A stretch of DNA of 64,000 nucleotides from Stomorhina lunata (Eukaryota > Arthropoda > Insecta > Diptera > Rhiniidae). The notes beneath the pieces are model-generated. The model was given only the letters and a program-made list of their open reading frames with translations. It did not search any database and was not told the DNA's origin. Shown in pieces: positions 53,692 to 64,000 of the stretch (the first letter of the stretch is position 1; the number at the start of each line of letters is the position of its first letter). The position numbers and the translations under genes were made by a program. The DNA lies in assembly GCA_933228675.1 (NCBI GenBank), contig OW121741.1:35779952-35843951 (forward strand). The letters run 5' to 3'.

Positions 53692-56460
53692 GGGCCAAAT
53701 CACCGAACTCGATATCGATCAAAGCCTTAGACTCTTAAGCAAATATTGTATAACATAACTTAAGGGGTCAAAAAATATCTCTATCAAAATCTTTTTTATA
53801 GAAAAATAAAATATTTCTATTGAATTTTCTATAGAAATATTTATCTATAGAAACATTTTCGACAGAAATATTTTTCTATAGAAAAATTTTCCATAGAAAT
53901 ATTTTTCTATTAAAAAATATTCGATAGAAATATTTCTCTATTAAAAAATATTCGATAGAAATAATTTTCTATTAAAAAATATTCGATAAAAATATTTTTC
54001 TATTAAAAAATATTCGATACAAATATTTTTTCATAGAAAAATGTTCGATAGAAATATTTTTCTCTAGAAAAATTTTCGATAGAAATATTTTTCTCTAGAA
54101 AAATTTTCGATAGAAATATTTTTCTCTAGAAAAATTTTCGATAGAAATATTTTTCTCTAGAAAAATTTTCGATAGAAATATTTTTCTCTAGAAAAATTTT
54201 CGATAGAAATATTTTTCTATAGAAAAATTTTCGATAGAAATATTTTTCTATAAAAAATTTTCGATAAAAATATTTTTCTCTAGAAAAATTTTCGATTGAA
54301 ATATTTTTCTCTAGAAAAATTTTCGATAGAAATATTTTTCTCTAGAAAAATTTTCGATAGAAATATTTTTCTCTAGAAAAATTTTCGATAGAAATATTTT
54401 TCTCTAGAAAAATTTTCGATAGAAATATTTTTCTCTAGAAAAATTTTCGATAGAAATATTTTTCTCTAGAAAAATTTTCGATAGAAATATTTTTCTCTAG
54501 AAAAATTTTCGATAGAAATATTTTTCTCTAGAAAAATTTTCGATAGAAATATTTTTCTCTAGAAAAATTTTCGATAGAAATATTTTTCTCTAGAAAAATT
54601 TTCGATAGAAATATTTTTCTCTAGAAAAATTTTCGATAGAAATATTTTTCTCTAGAAAAATTTTCGATAGAAATATTTTTCTCTAGAAAAATTTTCGATA
54701 GAAATATTTTTCTCTAGAAAAATTTTCGATAGAAATATTTTTCTCTAGAAAAATTATCGATAGAAATATTTTTCTCTAGAAAAATTTTCGATAGAAATAT
54801 TTTTCTCTAGAAAAATTTTCGATAGAAATATTTTTCTCTAGAAAAATTTTCGATAGAAATATTTTTCTCTAGAAAAATTTTCGATAGAAATATTTTTCTC
54901 TAGAAAAATTTTCGATAGAAATATTTTTCTCTAGAAAAATTTTCGATAGAAATATTTTTTTCTAGAAAAATTTTCGATAGAAATATTTTTCTATAGAAAA
55001 ATTTTCGATAGAAATATTTTTCTATAGAAAAATTTTCGATAGAAATATTTTTCTATAGAAAAACTTTCTATAGAAATATTTTTCTCTAGAAAAATTTTCG
55101 ATAGAAATAATTTTCTATAGAAAAATTTTCGATAGAAATATTTTTCTATAGAAAAATTTTCGATAGAAATATTTTTCCATAGAAAAATTTTCGATAGAAA
55201 TATTTTTCTATAGAAAAATTTTCGATAGAAATATTTTTCTATAGAAAAATTTTCGATAGAAATATTTTTCTATAGAAAAATTTTCGATAGAAATATTTTT
55301 CTATAGAAAAATTTTCGATAGAAATATTTTTCTATAGAAAAATTTTCGATAGAAATATTTTTCTATAGAAAAATTTTCGTTAGAAATATTTTTCTCTAGA
55401 AAAATTGTTGATAGAAATATTTTTCTATAGAAAAATTTTCGTTAGAAATATTTTTCTCTAGAAAAATTTTCGATAGAAATATTTTTCTATCGAAAAATTT
55501 TCGATAGAAATATTTTTCTCTAGAAAAATTTTTGATAGAAATACTTTTCTCTAGAAAAATTTTCGATAGAAATATTTTTCTCTAGAAAAATTTTCGATAG
55601 AAATATTTTTCTATAGAAAAATTTTCGATAGAAATATTTTTCTATAGAAAAATTTTCGATAGAAATATTTTACTATAGAAAAATTTTCGATAGAAATATT
55701 TTTCTATAGAAAAATTTTCGATAGAAATATTTTTCTATAGAAAAATTTTCGATAGAAATATTTTTCTATAGAAAAATTTTCGATAGAAATATTTTTCTAT
55801 AGAAAAATTTTCGATAGAAATATTTTTCTATAGAAAAATTTTTGATAGAAATATTTTTCTATAGAAAAATTTTCGATAGAAATATTTTTCTATAGAAAAA
55901 TTTTCGATAGAAATATTTTTCTATAGAAAAATTTTCGATAGAAATATTTTTCTATAGAAAAATTTTCGATAGAAATATTTTTCTATAGAAAAATTTTCGA
56001 TAGAAATATTTTTCTATAGAAAAATTTTCGATAGAAATATTTTTCTATAGAAAAATTTTCGATAGAAATATTTTTCTCTAGAAAAATTTTTGATAGAAAT
56101 ATTTTTTTGTAGAAAAATTTTCTATAGAAATATTTTTTTGTAGAAAAATTTTCGATAGAAATATTTTTCTCTAGAAAAATTTTCGATAGAAATATTTTTC
56201 TCTAGAAAAATTTTCGATAGAAATATTTTTCTCTGGAAAAATTTTCGATAGAAATATTTTTCTCTAGAAAAATTTTCGATAGAAATATTTTTTGTCTAGA
56301 AAAATTTTCGATAGAAATATTTTTCTCTAGAAAAATTTTCGATAGAAATATTTTTCTTCAGAAATTATGGGTATGTATATTATTCAAATTATCCTAGAAG
56401 TATGCTATACAAATGTTACTTTTAAATTTCAATCCGTATCGAACACTTCGATTTGGAGCC
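53692..56460. mobile_element. foldback MITE expanded by an internal satellite
   Basis: The left arm (53692-53780: GGGCCAAATC, CTCGATATCGATC, AAGCAAATATTGTATAACAT) and the right arm (56382-56460, whose complement reads CCAAATCGAAGTGTTCGATA and TTTGTATAGCATACTTCTAGG) are those of the GGGGCCAA family. Between them, instead of a short centre, lies the 31-bp array at 53790-56355. Without it the element would be about 200 bp, like 52261-52460. Confidence 0.7.
53790..56355 (+). repeat. 31-bp satellite with TTTTTCTCTAGAAAAA core
   Basis: Each unit pairs TTTTTCTCTAGAAAAA (or TTTTTCTATAGAAAAA) with TTTTCGATAGAAATA. About 82 units. CTCTAG-type units dominate 54050-54960 and 56150-56350; CTATAG-type units dominate 55000-56050, so the two versions are spread in blocks. 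The first 250 bp are irregular. Confidence 0.97.
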
Positions 56461-57117
56461 AAGATCTGCTGGTAAAGGGTCTTAAATTTATGGATTTTCT
56501 ATTAACTAAATTAACATAAAAACTAGACATTTAATAAAAATATCCTTAAAGATTTTAATACTCATAAATAAATTGTATTTCCTTTATTGTGTCAACACAA
56601 GAGCATTAGCATTAGGATTATTATGAAATTTCTGTCATGTCGTCACAGAAATCTATTCAATTTGTTATAAAATGCAAACATTCAAAGAATCAGCCATTAT
56701 ATCCTTTTTAATGTGCAATTCAAATAAATATAAATGAATGAATGTTTAAGTGAATTTGTCTCAACTCGAGATAAACTCCTAAGATATTGAAAGAAAGAAT
56801 TTATTATTTTATGGTTTGTTATAAGAGTAAATAGTTAAATCAAAGATATTTAATGTTCTACATTTTTATCCTTAAGGTAAAACTAAATGTGTTAATAAGT
56901 TATTGCTCTAACTAATTGCAGGATCATTTCTTATGTTTTATTTTTATTAAACAAGGTCAGGATTTATAAGATTGTACTCTAAGGATTAATTTCAATGAAT
57001 TGTGTGGGTTGTATTGTCTTTGAAACACTTCACATTGTTAAAGTGTAGTCAAAAAATGTTGGACTTAAAGTTATTTTAATAAATTAATGTTAGTAATGTT
57101 GGAAGAAATTTAAAATT
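56461..57117. other. intergenic, no gene recognised
   Basis: AT-rich DNA between the expanded MITE and the mini-me-like elements. Confidence 0.5.
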
Positions 57118-58716
<1,599 letters not shown>

Positions 58717-60372
58717 GGGGGTATATTGAGATTGTCATTCCGTTTGTAATTTCCTTAATATTGGCTCAAAAACCAAAAACGATATATATTCTGAATCCTT
58801 ATGAAATTCTAAGACGATTGAGCGATGTCCGTCTGTCTGTCTGTCCGTCTGTCGGTTCACATTTGACCATAGCTCCCGTATAACCTCGTCTAGTCTAATC
58901 GCTTATTATAACAGCTTTGATGATAAAATTTTGTATATAGAAGTTTTACATTAGCCCTAGGCAGCGTATAAAATTCATCAAAATCGGTTCACATTTAGCT
59001 ATAGCTCCCATACAAAAAACTTACGAAAACAGCCTAAATTTCACCTAAAATACACTTAAATGCCAATAAATCTAACAGTATAACAGATGTAACCACTAAA
59101 GTTGGCACAAGAAAGTCTTATGTCAATGCCAGCCAGTGTGCAAATTTTTGTTGCAATTGGTCACTATTTGACCTAGCTCCCATATAAAAAACTTACGAAA
59201 ACACAAAAATTCAAAAAGAAAAGGGGATTTATGTCCGTCAGATAAAATCGTCATAGCTCCTTAACTACAAGAGCTAGTAAGACTAACTTAAGCACAAGAA
59301 AGTCTTATGTCAATGCCAGGCAGTATCACAATCGGTCACCATTTGACCATATAAAAAACTTATGGAAACACAAAAATACATAAAGAAAAGGTTGTTTATG
59401 TCCGTCTGTCCGTCAGATAAAAGCACGATAGCGCCTTAACGAAAAGAGCTAGAGGGACAAAATTTTACAAAAGTATTTTGGATATCTTCAAAAAGATGTG
59501 TGTTGAAAATGGACAAAATCGGTTCAAATTTAGTTAGAGCTCCCATATAACCCCGCCCCGGGAAACACATTAATGCTGATAAATTGAATACAATTGTAAT
59601 AGCTATGACGATTAAATTTAAAATAGGGAAGTTTTATGCATGTTTGATCAGTTTATCAAATTTTATAGGAATCAGTCCATATTTGACTTTAGCTTTCATA
59701 TAAAAAACACTCACGGAAACCAAAAATTTTAGCAAAGGCCAGTTAAAAGCTATTAAATTAGAAACTATGATAGATATGGCCACTAAATTTTGCAATTGAA
59801 TAAGCTCTATATATATACCAGCCAGTGTGTAAAATTTTGTTACAATCGGTCAACATTTGGCTATAATTCGTATATGTATAACATCCCCTTTTTATATCTA
59901 CAATCAAAAAGATTTGGAGGTACATTCATTATATTAAGATTGCACCTATGAAATTAGATAGGCATCAATCAATGTTCAGCCCAGACTTTATATATGATGA
60001 ATGCATTAGGAACTCCTAACGAAATATATGGACCTGCCGTATAACTATTAACGTGTTTAGCCTAACTACATATTAATCACAACGAAAAGTATTTAACAAC
60101 TTATTAATGTAAAACTATACCCGGTTATGAGACCGAATTTTGATCAAAGTAAATACTGGGGAAACCACTAAAATATTTTTAAATGTTGAACTATAAAGCT
60201 ACGGCAACCGAATTTAGTCCAAAGGTTTTACCAACAATACCAATTAGCTTAGCGATTTTTTTTAATTTTGGTCCAGATTTTGAATTAGCTGCACCCTGTT
60301 TCTGAATTTAACACAACTTGATGGTGGGTATATAAGATTCGGCACAGCCGAATATAACACTCTTACTTGTTA
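58717..60372 (+). mobile_element. mini-me/DINE-like non-autonomous element, copy 2
   Basis: Starts with the same GGGGGGTATATTGAGATTGT and repeats the module order of copy 1, but its GTCY run is only about 30 bp (58826-58855). It ends GGTGGGTATATAAGA, hairpin TTCGGCACAGCCGAA (60338-60352), then TATAACACTCTTACTTGTT. A 3-prime hairpin just before the terminus is expected of Helitron-like elements. A third, partial copy follows at 60374-60600. Confidence 0.6.
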
Positions 60373-60599
60373 TATCTACTATCAAAAAGATTTGGAAGTA
60401 CATTCAGTACCTCCAGCATCTACGAAATTAGATAGCTATCAATCAATGTTAGGTCCAGACTTTATACACGGTAGAGGCATTAGGAACTCCTTACAAAATA
60501 TATGAACCTGCGGTGTTGCTATCAACATGTTTGTTTAAATGTTGAACTATAGTAACTATACCACTGCAACCGAATTTAAATAGGGGAAAGACATTGTAC

Positions 60600-61636
60600 A
60601 AATATTCAGTTAATTTTGAATTATTTTATTTATTTTGTCCGATCAACACGCCACCTGTCGGACTTTGGTCATTCTAATTAATAAACCTTCGTCGGCTTAT
60701 CCGCAAGAACTTTGCTAAAGATTATAGCATGATTAATTGTACAGCTTACGATTAAATTGACTTTGAGTAATTTTCAGTAGCGCCACCTGTCGGAAATTAT
60801 TCATACCAACTAAAAAGCCTTCGCCGGCTTATGCGCTACAATTTTGCTAAAGATCATAGCATGATCAAATGTACAATTTAAGATTTAATTAATTTTTAGT
60901 AATTTTCACTGGCGCCACCTGTCGGAAGTTAGTCTTACCAACTTAAAAACCTTCGCCGGCTTATCTGCAATATCTTCGCTAAAGAAGATGTTGAAGTTTA
61001 CAATTCTATAAAGAACATACATACAGACAAACATTTATTTGTTTAAAAGGTTTAACATTACTAATTTTTTCCCCTTTTTATCCCCAAATTTAAAAAGTTC
61101 CATATGCATATTTGGTACTTCTTTCGTACCAATTGAATTCGGTACATTTTATTAAAACGCAGTTAACATAATGTTATTATTCATATTACCTCATGCGGTG
61201 TTAAGTTATCATTTTATCCCTTTTTACACTTTTTGCACCCCGAAATCAAAAAAAGTACCAAATACGTAATCAATATATTTTTCACATCTATTGATTGCAG
61301 GACAAAGTTCCTTTAGTTTAAAAAAAAGAGTGGGTTAAAAAAGTACCAAAAAAAACTATTTTCACCCTTTTTTACCCCCTATCAGACATAGTTTCAAAAA
61401 AGTACCAAAAACCTCTACGCTTATTTTCATAGCTGCTTAAAACGTAATTTAAATTTTGTTCCTATACCTATTACTTTAGGAGATATAACGATTTCGATTT
61501 TTTCCCTTTTTTACCCGTTTTTACCCTCTTAGAGGCAAAGGTTCCAAAAGTCCCTTCTTATTCGATCTATACATCAAAAAAGTTACCCACTGTCCAAATT
61601 TTATCAAAATCGTTAGAGCCGTTTTCGAGATAGCCA
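60600..61636 (+). repeat. second copy of the composite GGCGCCACC/AAAAAGTACC repeat
   Basis: Begins within TTTATTTTGTCCGATCAACA (cf. 39406) and runs through GCCACC units at about 60650, 60770 and 60900, then the same CAGACAAACATTTATTTG, CCCTTTTT and GTTCCAAAAGTCCCTTCTT text as 40080-40650, ending GCCGTTTTCGAGATAG. It lacks several of the tandem units of the first copy. Confidence 0.75.
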
Positions 61637-61783
61637 TAGCCTAATACTCAATAACCAGTGGCTAGTTGAGTTATGAGGTGAATCTACGCTTTTTTGAAAA
61701 TTTATTTTTTTTCAAGTGGCCGGGGATCGAACTTGAGACCTCTTGTATGCTAGGCGGATGACTAACCTGCTATACCACGTAAG
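61637..61783 (-). repeat. tRNA-derived SINE, copy 2
   Basis: On the minus strand: GGTATAGCAGGTTAGTC (A box, complement of 61760-61776), GGTCTCAAGTTCGATCCCC (B box, complement of 61722-61740), then a T/A-rich 50 bp absent from copy 1 and CCACTGGTTATTGAGTAT. It abuts the end of the composite repeat. The B box is closer to a real tRNA than that of copy 1. Confidence 0.65.
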
Positions 61784-63147
61784 TAATATTTTCAATTATT
61801 TTCAATTAGAAGAATCGAAGATATTCTGAGAGATCTTAATGCTTTTGGTTTCGAATTGGAAGGTTTACCTGTTTTGGGGATATAAATAACTTTTGTCAAT
61901 ATTTCTGAAATTATTAAAAATTTAAAATTTTATATTTTGTTTAATTTTTCTTTAAAATGAAACTCAGTCTTATTTATATTTAAAATCAAATTTTATTTGT
62001 ATGAATATATTTTGCAATATGTAAGTATTTGTAATATAAAATTTGTATGGTATTCTTAAAGACTATAATAATTCGTATGATATTTATGCAATTAAACAAA
62101 TTCAAATTTGTCGAATGAATATTTTAAAAAAATAATAATGAATATTTTACACATAACCTAAAAATTAGCATTTCAAAACTGCTAAAAAAAAATAATGGAA
62201 GAACTTGGCTGGATTAGTAAAAAATTAATAGAATAATTTTCAAAATAAAACTAATTGGCACTTAAAAGAGAAAATATTTAATTAAAGAATAATGAACTTG
62301 ATTCAAGGAATTAAAAATCAAATAATAATAATACTTATTTCAATATTTTGGAATTGGTATGTGTAAAAGTATAGGTATTACAAATTTTAAATTATAGGTT
62401 CCATGTTTTTAATGAAAACTTTATAAAACTTTTTTTAAACTTTTAGTATGTACTCTTACGCGATTTATTCCAAATTGAATTATATTTGTTGCACTTAGAA
62501 ATTAATTAAATTTAATCTTTATGTTTCTTTCTAGCACTTTTTTTTTTGTAAATCCTTATGAATATAAAATTTATATGGGATTTTGTAATTAAAATGAGTT
62601 TTTAAATATAAAAAATACAAATTAGGTTTACGATTATATAAGTATGTATGTATATCTAATATTTACAGTCTTAATATATTCATGATTATTCTTGTTTATT
62701 CATGTTTTGTTTATATTTAAAATAATGAGTTTTTATGTTTGATCGCCAGATGACAAGTGCTGGAACAGTGGTGATAAGAGGCCTTAAAAGTGTACTGACC
62801 TTATGCAAAGTCAATGAAATTGGGAAAAGTGGAATGGATTGTTGTTCAGAGCATTGGCATTGGATAATGAGATGTGTTAAAATATACAATTTTTTCTTCT
62901 AAAACGAATATGAACCCACTTTTATAGACCCTCCAACAATAGACCAGCGATATAAATGATTTTTACTTATATGTACTGGGACCAACACTCAGGGAATGAT
63001 GCCTTATTATGGTATCTATTGAGTTAAAACTAGGAAAATAGGTTTGGAGGAGGAGGGAGTAGTTGTTGTGGATATTAAACTTGAATTTGATTGAATGTGA
63101 TCTATTGGATGTGCTGTGATTTTTGATTATTTCTACTATACTTTAAT
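61784..63147. other. intergenic, no gene recognised
   Basis: AT-rich until about 62700, then of mixed composition to the LINE fragment; a 67-codon minus frame (62686-62889) is unrecognised. Confidence 0.45.
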
Positions 63148-63964
63148 GCAGAGAAGGGTAAACTATCAGATCCGTTCGATGTTACTACTGGAGTAAGGCA
63201 AGGATGTATATTATCACCTATACTTTTTATCCTCGTCATCGACAACATAATGCGTACGGCTCTAAATGGTAGACGTGGTATCCAATGGACACCCTTTAAA
63301 CAACTTGAGGAATATGCCGATGACGTATGTCTTCTAAGCCAAAGCTCGGGCCACCTTCAAGAGAATACTAACGCTATTACTGCTGAATCTCGTATAGCTG
63401 GTCTTGAAATTAATATTTCCAAGACAAAGATTATGCCTGGAGGCTATGGCGCAAACCCGTTGACATACATCAATCTGAATAACGAGGTTATAAGACGTGT
63501 AGATACCTTCAATTACCTGGGAAGTTTAGTAACTACAAAAGGTGGCGCAGACGAGGATATTAAATCGCGTATTAACAAGGCAAAATCTGCATTCGGCATT
63601 CTTCGAGATATTTGGAAATCTCGGCAAATATCAACAACAACTAAGTTACGAATATAGAACTCGAATGTCAAGTCCAAATGCCATCGATAAACGAGTGCAA
63701 ACCTTTACAAACAAATGCTTAAGACAAATTCTTACTATATGGTGGCCGAATCGCATAAGAAATGAAGATCTACTTAATGCAACAAACCAAATCCCTGCAT
63801 TCACAAAGGTATGTCAACGGAAATGGCGATGGATAGGCCACACACTTCGAAGGCCAAATACCAACATTGCTCGACAAGCGCTTCGTTGGAATCCACAATA
63901 AAGCGGCCGTCGTGTTGGCGCACCTGCTAGAACGTGGAGAAGATCAATTGATGCGGAGTTACCA
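63148..63964 (+). pseudogene. RTE/CR1-like LINE reverse transcriptase, C-terminal half (runs to window end)
   Basis: The open frame from 63148 reads GKLSDPFDVTTGVRQGC, LSPILFILVIDN, then [14 protein letters not shown] with the YADD catalytic motif (63311), AGLEINISKTKIM, FNYLGSLVT and INKAKSAFGILRDIWKSRQI, stopping at 63655. A frameshift or short deletion then passes to the frame with IDKRVQTFTNKCLRQIL, RIRNEDLLNATNQ, KWRWIGHTLRRP and ARQALRWNPQ, stop at 63899, then [14 protein letters not shown] text. The missing bases at 63655-63670 normally encode CKSVLLYGCETW-like sequence. It is the best preserved of at least five fragments of this family in the window, 5-prime truncated and broken. Confidence 0.8.
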
Positions 63965-64000
63965 GCAGCAAACTATTCATGGAATGATGTATGCCTAACA

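Overview
The window is nuclear DNA of a higher fly (Diptera, Brachycera; a calyptrate such as a blow fly or stable fly is plausible). It is AT-rich, its genes have introns with GT-AG borders, and it carries a diuretic hormone 31 precursor almost identical to that of Drosophila plus an insect 7tm_6 odorant receptor. Everything else is transposable elements and tandem repeats. No prokaryotic or viral genes were seen.

Layout. 1-16 kb is a transposon field: a tRNA-derived SINE, a TTAA-flanked piggyBac-like MITE, a mariner-like element (3246-4517), a hAT-like element (4737-5598), a Tc1-like element (6602-8237), LINE fragments, a 1.8-kb inverted-repeat element (11503-13305) and a second mariner-like element with a long open transposase frame (14502-15727). 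16.4-24.7 kb is satellite: a 29-bp palindromic repeat running forward, inverted, then forward again, followed by a diverged repeat of about 31 bp. 25.6-40.9 kb is the Dh31 gene in three coding exons; its introns of 6.3 and 8.7 kb are filled with LINE and DNA-transposon relics and duplicated blocks. 41-47 kb is intergenic, with MITE, SINE and LINE remnants. 47.4-53.6 kb is a complete five-exon odorant receptor gene whose first intron holds about 4.2 kb of a 31-bp palindromic satellite. 53.7-56.5 kb is another 31-bp array lying between the two ends of a foldback MITE. 57-60.4 kb holds two head-to-tail mini-me/DINE-like elements, one with a 300-bp GTCY microsatellite. 60.6-64 kb has a copy of the 39-40 kb repeat, another SINE and a LINE reverse transcriptase fragment.

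The two host genes have no evident functional link: one encodes a secreted amidated neuropeptide, the other a membrane olfactory receptor. The strongest unexplained structure is a set of separate minisatellites that share a period of about 29-31 bp and a dyad built on CTATAG or CTAT-AAAA-ATAG. They sit in an intron, inside a MITE, inside another dispersed repeat and in intergenic DNA. All exon borders were read by eye from frame continuity and splice consensus; no alignment or transcript data were available.
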